From assembly GCA_026874595.1 (NCBI GenBank), contig CM049306.1, forward strand, positions 43,090,019 through 43,154,018: a stretch of 64,000 nt of DNA, read 5' to 3'. The notes under the pieces were generated by a model. It ran no database searches. It was not told where the DNA came from and saw only the letters and a list, made by a program, of their open reading frames with translations. Source of the DNA: Sipunculus nudus. Taxonomy: Eukaryota > Annelida > Sipuncula > Golfingiida > Sipunculidae. This document shows, one piece after another, positions 22,901 through 34,500 of this stretch. The first letter of the stretch is position 1. Each line of letters opens with the position of its first letter. Position numbers and translations under genes: made by a program.

Positions 22901-24270
22901 GCATTCAGCAATCAGATCATACTTTCCTGCATGTGAGGTGTTAGATTGCTCATACACTGGTAGGCAATTGGCGAGAGAAGTGTTGGGTAATGCAGATATA
23001 TGCATGCAAAAGTACATATGACACCACAAATCTCAAAAGTTTGCTAAAAGTTGTAAATATAATACTTGTCTTAAAATATTCTTTCAAATTACCATTTTAT
23101 TCCTAAATGTATTGTTAGGATATGTTTGCTGTTTGAGTGATGCTTAAATCCTACCGGACAAACAAGAAATGGTTTGAAAACAGGGAGTGTGTCCATTCTT
23201 TCCCTTAATATTGTTGGTCAACTGTATCCCTAGTTTTATTTAAAATTTACCAGGGTTATTTAGTAAAATCATGTAAACAAAACAAAGGGGCACAAGTTTG
23301 CATCTACCATTTAGCGGTATAGATATGCTTTAGTGTTTGAGACACATAGTAGCAGTATGCTACCTTAAATGGCAACAGTATGTTACCCTAAGTAGTGAGC
23401 CTGTGAATGAAGCTGTCAGAGCGCCAACACCAGCATCCACACAAGTCTGGTTTCACTCCTGGATGAGAGAATTCTTATCAGATTTAACAAGTCCCATCTG
23501 ACCTTCCCTGAATTGTTGAGTGCTCTCTCCTTGTTGTTAAACCATTTTGGTCTTGGACACTGTTAGTGATAGCGCCAACTTGACATGGGTAGTCAGAGTA
23601 TTTTATTATGTTTAAATTTGTTCTGTCTAACAATATTACATTGTGTTAGGTATAAATACATAATTTTTGTGTTTCTATTTTAATAACTGTACTACTTAAA
23701 TCTTATCGATCTTGAAAAATATTGTAAAACTATATCAGTCATCTGTATATGACTTTGATTATATGAAGATCTAATTTCAAGAATTGTGCTGCAGTTGTTA
23801 CATATTACAGGTAGTATGTCATGAAGTAAATTACCTCTTATTTTATAATCATGTAACATAATTTAAATGCATTTAATAAATATAGGACTTAAAAATTTTA
23901 TATATATATTTTTGTTACAGTGAATGGCAGAAAGGAAACCCTACATGTGAACAATTACTCTAAAGACGAGATCTGCCAGTGGGTTGAACACTTGCGTAAC
24001 CGGTCTGGCAATCAGATTGTGAGGTTACGCAAATCGTGGCACACAGAAAATCCATCGGTACAGGGGGTGTGGAACCCCTTCACTTTTAGAGACCCAAGCT
24101 GGAACACTAGGACCTTCCCTGATCCAGAATTATCCACGGCAATAGAGACTGCTCCCACGGCTACACATCAGTTGTTAGAGCTGGCCAAAGCTGCCGGGAT
24201 CAAGAACATTGTGGCACAGTACGAGGAGGACAGTAGTAACAGAGATCAAAAAGTCAAGTCCACAGAGTGA
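19778..24270 (+). CDS. MRPL43: mitochondrial large ribosomal subunit protein mL43
   Basis: Three exons: 19778-19908, 22475-22581 and 23921-24270. All junctions are GT-AG and the joined frame is open for 195 codons. mL43 is a structural protein of the mitochondrial 39S subunit, made in the cytosol and imported. The N-terminal exon has the family signature SAFVKNVLQNGVGRHVCQLQ. Exon 2 begins the L51/S25/CI-B8 thioredoxin-like domain (DFIENHLLEFTHKNPGIVVY). Exon 3 completes it (VRLRKSWHTENPSVQGVW corresponds to the conserved IRIRKPFHTDNPSIQGQW of vertebrates). Length fits the family (human isoforms about 159-215 aa). The ATG at 19778 is chosen because homology begins a few residues after it. NOC3L converges from the other side 1.15 kb downstream. 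Confidence 0.93.
20296..20328. repeat. perfect 15-bp-stem hairpin
   Basis: CTTATTTCCACTCCC, loop CCA, then GGGAGTGGAAATAAG: a perfect 15-bp stem with a 3-nt loop. The same 17-bp word appears inverted at 21770-21786, suggesting it belongs to the end of the element described at 20296-21786. Confidence 0.85.
20513..20961. mobile_element. 449-bp foldback element with 9-bp target duplication
   Basis: The element is almost wholly one inverted repeat: arms of about 214 bp differ at only a handful of positions and surround a ~20-bp centre (CTGGCAAGATGGCGGTCTCC). Ends are GGGTGTATCTAAAACCCGGA and the complement of GGGTATATCTAAAACCCGGA. GGTGACAAC occurs directly at both sides (20504-20512 and 20962-20970), a clean 9-bp target-site duplication. 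Long inverted arms and 9-bp duplications are typical of Mutator-like (MULE) foldback elements. The superfamily assignment is an inference because there is no transposase. Confidence 0.8.
21787..22474. other. rest of MRPL43 intron 1, nothing recognised
   Basis: AT-rich intronic DNA ending in a pyrimidine-rich acceptor (CTTTTGTATTACAG). Confidence 0.6.
22475..22581 (+). CDS. MRPL43: MRPL43 exon 2
   Basis: 107 nt between TTACAG and a consensus donor GTAAGT. It enters in phase 2 and leaves in phase 1. It encodes the first strand and helix of the L51/S25/CI-B8 domain, ending in SAEYL once joined to exon 3. Confidence 0.92.
22582..23920. other. MRPL43 intron 2, nothing recognised
   Basis: About 1.34 kb of AT-rich intron without an identifiable element. 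It ends with TTTTTGTTACAG. Confidence 0.6.
23921..24270 (+). CDS. MRPL43: MRPL43 exon 3 (C-terminal)
   Basis: 350 nt from the acceptor to TGA at 24268-24270. It opens with NGRKETLHVNNYS and contains the most conserved part, HTENPSVQGVWNPFTF, followed by a poorly conserved tail (LLELAKAAGIKNIV) usual for this family. Confidence 0.93.
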
Positions 24271-24716
24271 CCACAAGTATGATCAAACATTATGGTGACT
24301 AGATACAATGATCCAACAGAGTGACCAGATCAGATGAATGTAAGGAAACAAGAACATCTGCATTCATAAATTCCTTAAGGGATCCTGAAGGGATTTTGAG
24401 GGGTTAATTATTAAATATCCTGTAGTTATGACAGAAATCTGATTCAAGACACTATTGAAAGTGTATTTTGTAGTGGTACACAGGTTGCTGTCCTAGAGAA
24501 GTCATCTTTGTTGGATGTGCTCGGAACCTTGCTTGTACTCTGGAGAACTTAAGGGCATCTGTTTTTGTACTTCATTAATCAGACCATGTGAATTTAATAC
24601 AAAATGATTAGAAATAAATGTCACAAGTTACTCTGATCATGGCTGGCACTATGCATCAAGAAAACAATGGGTGCAGATTGAATTATTTGTATATTGTTAT
24701 TGCGTGGAAACCCTGC

Positions 24717-24722
24717 AATAAA
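24717..24722 (+). other. MRPL43 polyadenylation signal
   Basis: Canonical AATAAA about 450 bp after the stop codon. Another AATAAA lies at about 24614. Confidence 0.55.
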
Positions 24723-24724
24723 GA

Positions 24725-25360
24725 CATTGACATTAAAGAATTATCAAGTTACTTGAAAGAAAATAAAAAATTCTGAAACTTGTAAACTTGCTGGCTTTAT
24801 CATTCTTCAAGTAATTAAGAAGGAACTGTCAACACAGGAGATTATTATATAACAGTTTATTTGCTAACTGTATGAAAAATGTCAATATACATAATGATCC
24901 TTCATGTAACATATAGTACTTCTTGCCATCTCCCAGACTAGAATCATTTATCTGGAAAACTTCTTCAAAATAGTTACCTGTAAGGCCTTACTTACATGGC
25001 CATAATGAATCATATGTACACCAAATGTTCCCAGGATAGTTTCTCTTATATACCTTTGTTTGGAAAAGGTGATGTGAGCCAGTTAATTTGGCTTGACATA
25101 GCAAATTTACAACAGGACACTACCAAAATCTGATTTTATATCAACAGCACCAGAAATTGAAGTTTCCAAGGAGAAAAAAAATATTGATATTATGTTACCA
25201 TGGGCATATATGGAAAGTGGTCCATCTTATGTCTCTTTACAAATTCTGACCTGGCTTTTACACACTGGTTTGGTATAATTAAATGTCCCTGAAGAAGGTG
25301 ACATCGATATTAACAGCAAATGTTCAGGACCAGTTTTGGTGAATGCCAAAGCTGGGCAAA
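24725..25360. other. convergent intergenic spacer, nothing recognised
   Basis: Tail-to-tail region between MRPL43 and NOC3L. No coding or repeat feature supported. Confidence 0.55.
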
Positions 25361-25366
25361 TTTATT
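25361..25366 (-). other. NOC3L polyadenylation signal
   Basis: TTTATT on the plus strand gives AATAAA on the minus strand, about 50 bp past the NOC3L stop codon. Confidence 0.55.
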
Positions 25367-25416
25367 AAAATATATCCTACTTAAATATATGTGAATCTAT
25401 TAAATTTAAATATATG

Positions 25417-25521
25417 CTAAGTGTCTGATCCTTGGTCAGCTTTTGCCCATTCTTCAGGTTTACCTACAACTGACTCTATCCATGACTGAAAGTCTCTCTG
25501 TATGAAAGAATCTCTGTGTAT
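25417..25521 (-). CDS. NOC3L: NOC3L exon 20 (C-terminal)
   Basis: Starts after TTTCTTGCAG and stops at TAG (25417-25419); 35 codons. The segment [15 protein letters not shown] lines up with the GDSFLNEDLNQLI region near the human C-terminus. The protein ends in SDT. Confidence 0.85.
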   Translation of the reverse strand: MHRDSFIQRDFQSWIESVVGKPEEWAKADQGSDT

Positions 25522-28500
25522 CTGCAAGAAAGAATAAGAGAAAGGTTTATAATACCACTTATAAAACTGTTTTAAAAGTGATTTTAAGGAGAGTTGAGGA
25601 AAGTAGGGAAACCATGTTTCTGGCAAAGAAGAAGAGTATCATAAATGAGCCACTTTCATTGAACATCTGATAGAAGGCAAGCTTGAGTTCAATATTAATG
25701 CCTTCTACAAAAGAACTGAATAAGCTTGAAGTAGGTATTATGCACAACTGAAGGTTGTCTTTTGTAATACACTGGTTTATAAGAAAGAGAGTACCAGCAG
25801 GTTATAAGCATTAAAGATAATTAAATAAACAAAAATTTCCAAAATTAATTACAAAATAAAATGGGATTGATTACCCTTGATAGGATGGGCTCGAATCAAT
25901 CAATTCAATAAGTAATCAGGTCTGAGTAGAATCGAGACAATAGAAAGTTTTGATCCCATACTCTTTGCTTTGTTAGCTTACCAAAGGAATCAAACCAAAT
26001 AAAGCCTTTGATCACCTTTTTCCTCTTTCCTGATGCTGGTTTATTAGGAATGGGTGGTTTGAATTCTTGGAAATTTGTATCAAAATCTTTGTAAAGCTCT
26101 ACTGGAGTCCTGAAAAACAAAAAAAAATTTCCAGTTAGTGGATGTCACAACTTCTCTAGACTTACAGGTTTATTAAAACATTAATATACTGTTTAATTTA
26201 CCTGCAAGAAATTGACCATAATTTAAGGGATATTAGTTTCACAATCAACACTATGACAGTGGAACCCTGCCTTGTGACCACCCCACAATTATGACCAATC
26301 CTGCAAATATGACCACTTTTCATGGTCCATGATCCATTTAGGATTTCACAAATACGACCATCCTCAAATTACAACTACTTTGGTCAGTCCCGAAGGTGGT
26401 TGTAATTGTGGGGATCAACTGTATATGCAACTGAAAAAGCAACACACAGTCTTTCTATTTGTAGCTCTGAAGGGATGAGCCCCTCCACTGAAACAGATAC
26501 TTACCATATTTGACCTAATGGGCACCCCATGGTTTTTAAATTTAAGAGTATGTGATATTCCTGAACCCTAAAGAGACCCTCCCGATACTGACTTATAATG
26601 GACTAGTCCAGTGAGATAGGAAGTATTAAACAAAAGTAAATATAAATAACATTACATACTTTAAAACCAATTTATGTACTCACACTTCACTTAAATACAC
26701 ATACAAATTTATGAAACACACACAAGGCCATATCAGTTTGCTTTCAAGTTCAATGGTGGTTCAGTTATGATTCATAACACATATGACTTTCAGCAAATCC
26801 CCCCCCCCCCCCAAGTATGACAAAAATTTCCGTTACTGAATATATGAGCATAAGCTGATTCAAAGTAAAAATCCATATGTTCAGACTTACCTCCTGGCAA
26901 GCTCCACTGGAAGACAGCCATTGCCGTGACTAGGAGCTCCATTCAGGACGTGGGATGCATACTTCCTTACAGCGGGATGGTAGTGTCTCTGAAAACAAAC
27001 AGTTTGATTGCAGTTACTCAGACTAATATTAAAACAGCACTTAACAGAATTAACTTTACCAGTAATGTAAGTTTTCTTAATAATGGGGGTACCTTTGACC
27101 AAGATTATTGTTATTAACAGACAATGAATCCCCCCCCCCCCCCACCCATTTAAGAATAGGCCCCCATCTTCAGCAGCATATACTGACACTTGGCAAGTGA
27201 CAATGGTTTCTTCCATCAACTTGAGAAATAATATTTTTCATCAAATACCGGGGCCTATATGGTGAATCACTCTTGAGAAAATGGCATTTACTTATATTAT
27301 GAAAACTAAGGTAGGTGGCGCCACCTGTGGTTGATGACAAAACTCCCATAGTTGGATGTACATGCCAAATTACAGACCAACACATTGAAAGACTCACAAG
27401 ATATGAGCAATTTTCACCTAAAGCAAATTATTGATGGACACCACACAGAAACAATTGCAGATCGCCACCAGTCTTGAATATGAAATGCAGGTATCCAAGA
27501 TCTATGGACAAGTACAATTTCAGGCCAATACTGAAAATCATTCCTGAAAAAGGGCATTAATTTACACTATAAAAAATATAAGGTAGCAGGAGCCACCTTT
27601 CTGCTTTAGGAGAAAACTCTCCAAGATGGATGTACATGCCAAATTCCAGTCCAATAAATTGAACCTCCCCTGAGATATAAGCAATTTTCACCTAAAGCAA
27701 ATATATGGATAGACGCTACACATGAATTTTTTTGCAGATGGCACCACCAGTTTTGAATATAAGATGGAGGAATCCAAGATCAATGGACATGCACAATATC
27801 AGCCAAATCTGTCCATTGGTTTTTGACTTATAATGCTCACAGTATTGTCAAGTGGCCATGACAGGGTATTAGAAGGTGCAAAAACAAGAAAGTACAGAAG
27901 GAAGCACCTCCTGTCTACCACAGAAGACAAAGCTATCAAAGATCAATTTGATTTTTGGACCAATCCGTGCATCACTTATTGAGATGTTTATGATTTTGTG
28001 TGATTTTCACCACATGCCAATATTCAAGTTCAATGTCACTCTCATGGGAAAGGTCATAACCCAAATTAAAACATACATTATCCCAAAACCCATACCTATG
28101 TGTATGCATAATATGAAAGAAATCTGTCTATTAGTTTTTTACTTATAATGCTTACAGTACTGTTAAGTGGCAATGACGGGGGTTATAAAATGGACAAAAT
28201 TCAAGAAAAGGATAATAGGTGGCCCCACCAGTTTCTAATATTTGACAACACTATCCAATATCTTTGGTTAACTTGATTTTTTGATCAATCCATGCATAAT
28301 TTCTTGAGATATTTAAGAATTTGTGTGATTTTACCCAAAATAAAACTTTTCAAGGTGAAGGTCACTCTCCTTGTAAAGGTCATTACCCCATTTTATACAG
28401 GCTTCTTCCTCTCATCCATATCTATGGTCATGTCAAGTTTAGAAATGATCCATGAAATATTTTTCGATTTAACTTGACTTGGACTTTGACTGGGATACAA

Positions 28501-31500
28501 TCATATTAATTAGGAATATAACTGATATTGTCCTCAAAAGCTATACCTTTTATTTTTTAGCTGTTTATGCAAGATTTTATGTTAATTTGAATTAAAGACC
28601 ATAATAAAAGCTGTTAAAATCTTGATACAGAAACCCTCATGCTGTTTGGAGCTGTCATCAATGAACACCTTGTGAACATAATATTGATGTACAAGGTGCC
28701 TGCTGATGATATGCGTTGGTAAGAATACAAAAGCTGCATTAGAAAAATGGAGCTTTATTAATTACCTCCTTGTGAAAGAAACATCAAGGTGCCCACTTGT
28801 TGATTTGGTAAGGATACAATAGCTGCATTTCGAATATGGAGCTGTAATCAATTAACTCCTTGTGAAAGTAATACTGAATGATGTACCATAATTAGGAGTA
28901 AGTAAGGTACATAATTAGTCAGCTACACAGATATAGAGGAAGAGACAGACATGGGCAACTGTGCCCTTCTTGTGCCATTGTACATGGCAAGAGCTTGGTA
29001 CAATGTGATTGAGTGTATACTTCATATATGGTAAACATATGTCGCCTCCTACATTAAGTTTCAGTGTTTGGTATTTTTGCTACCAAAAAATGTAACTTTG
29101 ATGTTCAGCTGGAATGTGTAACCTTTTGATTATCATTAATGTTAAAAAAATGCTATGTTACCATTCCCGTCAAACTTTGTTGAAAATGACAGTGGAAAGT
29201 TACTTTGACTCTTCTCTATGTTTTCATCAGAAAAAAATTGTATATGCTTAACAAATAACCCTTTAGAACCTGTTATGACTGCTTGGGTTGATGTTCCCCA
29301 TGGGGCTATTTACAGCTACAAAAATGAACAGGCCCGAAAGACCTGAAGGCAAAATGTTAAAGTCGGCTAAGACGGTAATGTCATACTATATATAAACCCC
29401 CACCGTTTCATGTGTTGGTGATAAATGCCACCAAATGATCGTATTTGAACTTAAAACACAATGGTCCATTAAAGTATTTATATATGATGACTACTATATG
29501 ATGATAGCGATCGCCTTTTTCTGCATTGTGGCAGCTATCTTTACAGCCATTTTGAATGTTTCAGTACGCCTTTTACCTTTAAATGTAAAACATCCACCTA
29601 GGCTCTTCTGATAACCACAACTCTCTCCCAAAACAGCATTATTATAAACAAACGTCCGTTTTTCATGGAGCTTTTATTCAGTATTTTACAAAATGCGGCC
29701 ATTATTTATTCTTTTTAATTCAAAATGTGTTAAAGATACTTTGGGGAACACACAAAAAGCACCCCTTAACACTATTTCTATATTTCTTTATACAGAGCAA
29801 GTAAAACATTACTGTGTTAAGAAAAAAACACTTTTAATATGTAATTTTCTTTCATTTAAGTGTAAGAAATTATGGACATGATTATTACATGGCTCATGTA
29901 CATGTCACTTGACACAAACATAACTCTAGAGCCTAATATATACCGAATATACCTTTGTTTTATTAATGGGGAAACACTATACCTATTCAGGTTCAATTTT
30001 GTTCAGTTTGACATTGAAAATGGCATTGAAAATGATCTTGAAAGTTAAGCAGTGTCTACAAAAGTGAAAAATTAACCTTGGCTGACCAATTTTTCGGAAA
30101 TGACAATGGAAATGACCGTGAAAATCAAAATTTAAGGTGGAATTCACCCATACTTTTTTCTTCACACTATGACTGATTGATCTAGCATGGATGCCTGCTA
30201 TTAACAAGCAATGCCCTCTTAAGTGAAACAAGGGATCCATGGGTCACGGCGCTCAGCTGAATGTGACAGATATAATTGTATCACATTTTTGTATGTAGGT
30301 CTGTAAGAGTTCATTTGGACAGATGTAAATTTTTGGTATTAATTATGTAGTTGAGCAGAATAGTAATACAGAAGTATCAGTATTTCAAATATGTACAAGA
30401 ATGTGTGTCTAAAATATTGCATTTGGAATGACCAGATGTTGTAAATTGCAGAGGAAGGAAGTGGAGATTTGCAAGTATAAAAATACACATTTAATAAATC
30501 AAAATAATTATGGAAAAGTAGAAAACTGATGTTTAGGGAAGCAGTTGTTGCTGAATGGGAGAGGAAACAGAATGTCTCAGAAAGTATCTATAGAGAAGAA
30601 ATGGTAGATTAAGCTATGAGAAGTTGCCATGTTTGATCTGAATTGAAGAATGGGGGATTGTTGCTAATAGTATCTTGTGATCTGACCATGTGTTTTCTAA
30701 TGTTGAAACTGAAGCATTTAAACAGTTAGTAAAGACAAGATCTATGGTATTTCCATGGTCATTGGTTGGTTCTCTGACTAGTTGTTGACATTTAAAGAGT
30801 TGACATAATTGTGTCAATTTGGTGATATATATTATATTAGAAATGTCAATTTTGAAATCGCCCATGATCACTATAGGCAGGTTGAGGTCAACTTGAGAGA
30901 CTAAAACTTGCAGGTCATAACCACATGCCTGTCACCTGAATAATATGTATGTAAAATGTTGTGTAAAAAACTGCGAGGGTTTTGGAGATATTTGGTAGAG
31001 AAGGGGGGGGGGGGGGGGGCGGGATAGACGGACGCTATTTTTGCTAATATTTAAAAAAATTTAACAGATTTTGATCTAATTTTTGGTATACAATTAAATT
31101 TTGATTAACTTAAGTTGTATTACTGAACAAAAGTCCCTAGGTTTAACATTTCTGATCTTAAAAGACCATATATCTTCCCTGATTTTTTTTACAAAGTCCA
31201 TTATATTTGGGCCCATAACTTTTTTAAATTATATAATACAGACTTAATTTCTGGCATGTTCATAGGAATTATATAGGGGAATATTTATCCTAAATATGAA
31301 GAAAACCAGATGAGTGGTTTTGATATTAGGCAGTCATGAAGTATGAAGGTAAGATTTTTAATAAAAAATTGAGGTTTTTCCTTAATATCTTGAAGGAACA
31401 AAGTCCAATTGACCCAATTTTCAGTATGGTAGGAGATTTTGGGGACACCTAATGGTATGCCGAATTTCAGATTCATCGGTCCAACTATTTCAAAATGTGC

Positions 31501-34500
31501 CAGTTTAACGAACGGACAAACAGCTAGACGGACGGATGGACAGCCGACGGACAAAGGACCAAGACGATGACTTATAGTCAGCTGAGCTAAAAAACAACTT
31601 TGGCTGGCCCATTAAAGTACATCAATCAAAGAAAACGGATGTGCAACCTGAATGACATTTAGGAGTATTTGTTGGGTGTGTGTATGCATGAAGCAGCCCA
31701 CCCTGAGTGCTATGAGTTCATAGAGTGCTGTGTTGTGTGTATGAACCAGCATACCATGAGTGTTGTGAGTTTGTAGAGTGCTGTGTTGTGTGTATGAACC
31801 AGCTTTCCCTGTGCTGTGAGTTTGTAGAGTGCTGTGTTGTGTGTATGAACCAGTCCACCCTAAGTGCTGTGAGTTCTTAAAGAGCTGTGTTGTGTGTATG
31901 AACCAGCTTACACTGATTGCTGTGAGTTCTTAGAGTGCTGTGTTGTGTGTATGAACCAGCTTACCCTGAGTGCTGTGAGTTCTTAGAGTGCTGTGTTGTG
32001 TGTATGAGCCAGCTTTCCCTGAGTGCTGTGAGTTTGTAGAGTGCTGAGTTGTGTATATGAACCAGCTTACCCTGAGTGCTGTGAGTTTATAGTGTTGTGT
32101 TGTGTGTATGAAGCAGCCCACCCTGAGTGCTTTGAGTTCGTAGAGTGCTGTGTTGTGTATATGAACCAGCTTACCCTAAGTGCTGTGAGTTCATAGAGTG
32201 CTGTGTTGTGTGCGTTGCAGTGTTCTGGTTCATCCAGCTCAGGCATGAAGATCCCACTTCCCTGATACTCTGTGTCAAACATGATGTCACTCTTGGGGTC
32301 AACCTGAGAACACAATTAAAATAAATAAATCCTAAATCCACGGCCTAAAGGTGGCTTTGTTTATTGAACTAGGATGAAGGTATCCATAAATAAGATTAAC
32401 ATGTTATTATTAAGTCTTCTGGTTTTCAGAATATATATTCTAGGATGTAGGAATAATCCATAATTCATAACCTTGTTTTAATAAGAACAAAAGCCTAAGA
32501 TTTTTTAAAGATTTCACCATAAAGCATTTGAGGCTCTTGTTGGATTGGAACCAGGGACCTTTCAGTCCAATGTATTGAACATAAAAGCCCCATCCTACCC
32601 TGTGAGAACACAGTATAACTATCAAGTCATGTTCAGATGAGGGAGTGGATCAACTAAATTTGTAAATTTATCATAATTCTCATATTTAAACTTAAAAACT
32701 TAATAACTCAATTCAAACACCTTATATTCAACATTTAGTTTATTATATATTAATTATCCGGAAAACTCCTTTTTCATGTTTGGATGAACTGTAAGAGGAC
32801 AGCTAAGTTTGAAAGTAAACTTTGCTAAGTTTATACATAAGGTGAGTGGAGGGAATTGGTTGTAAAATCATATTCACTGATGGAAAGACTAAAACGACCA
32901 ATGATCAATTATTAGTTTAATTTATTTTTAGTTTAATTATTAGTTTAATTTATTTTAGTACCATCTATATTACTGTGATATCTGCTGTACAGAATTTACC
33001 TAAATTATTGACCAGGTAAATTCAGTCTAACATTTACAGCACCCTGAAAAGTAAAGGTCGTTGACAGTTATTCAAGTTTTAATGCTGTTTGATGTTTTGT
33101 GATCCATCTTTCTGAAATCTCTGACAGAATAAGAATACTTTATCGGGATAATACGACATCTTTGGAAGTGCATTCATTGTTTGTGGTTGATTATGCAAAA
33201 ACATAATTGATTTAATCAATTATGAAAGAAAACAACCAATCATCAATATAATTGATTAACTGTCATCCCACTAGGTTTCATATGATGCAATTATGCCTTT
33301 TTGAAAATAATATAAATATCATTTTTAAAAGTCAGCCACTAACACATTAAGACATTTCTGTAATCAAGAACATTTGCTTAGCTTATCTGATAAATTATTA
33401 AAATCCATACAATAATAATGAAACCATAAACAATTTTAGAGTAAATACCCCATAAATACACCATAAAGCCTGATTTAATCACACTCATATAAGGTCAAAA
33501 CTTCTGAGAAATGTTGTAAAATTATCACTAATTTAATCCCAACTGTATCAAAACTTAGATGTGCCAATGTTTTTTTTATTATACTCAGTTCCACCAACCT
33601 GTGTACACTTGTTTTCCAGAGATAATATTTTTAAAATGTTATATTTTTTTAAATTTCCTATCAAGCTGCATATGGAAATCAGGAATTTCAAAATTAATCT
33701 TCAGTGTATGTCTTACAACTTTTTTTACTCTTTCAAATGATCTGACAGATCAGATGTGTCCCTGCATGAGTAGCCATCTTTGTATTGGCTGGTCATATTT
33801 TTAGAGTATTTACATGAAACCATCCAATTAGCAGCTGTCAACTGAGTTTTTTTTTTGCATGTGACCAATGACCTTAATCGCCATAAGTGGGTCTGATGTG
33901 TTGTAAAATGTGGACTACTTTTTTATTTATAATATTTGTTTCTTAAATACAGTGTGTAAGGTAAGTGTTTATTTACCTTGTTACAAGGAGTAGATGAAAT
34001 GGACTATAGTCCATCTAACCCTCAATGCAATTTTTACAACAGGTTTTATAGAACTTTCAAATCAGGAATAAACACTGATCAATTGATGTGGCCAATACTA
34101 CATATATTTAACATAAATTAGAATATAAACTGATCTATTACAAGTTAGACTTATTTATCTTATCTGGTAAATGCTTTCACACCAACTTACATGTATAAAA
34201 GATCTGACAGCACCAAGGCAGCCTACAGCTCCCTCTGTTGGCAGACATAAACACAATGTGGCCATCCTCTTCATGAAAGCAAGCAGCCTCTGGTGAGAAA
34301 TCTAGATACAACAGAAAATGATGGTGATAAAGAAATTTACATATTATATATTAAAATCAGTGCTGCCACTCAAGTTTTAATGGAAACAAATATAAATTCT
34401 CATAACAAAAACAGTATAAAATTGTCTGAGAAAAGTATGAAAAAGTAAAATGCTATGCTTAATAGCGCATTTTTTGTATTATTTTACAGCATGTGATAAT

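Noticed and set aside
25975-25985. GTAAGC as the donor of NOC3L exon 19
   Set aside because: Better consensus than the chosen site, but it leaves phase 1 and breaks the frame into exon 20.
27876-28148. 90-aa ORF and its relative at 51058-51393
   Set aside because: Both lie in copies of dispersed repeat R2 and match each other as DNA repeats, not as conserved protein.
31930-32315. Repetitive peptide ORFs rich in His-Thr-Gln
   Set aside because: These are frames of the exon 17-derived minisatellite; only 32175-32303 is real coding sequence.
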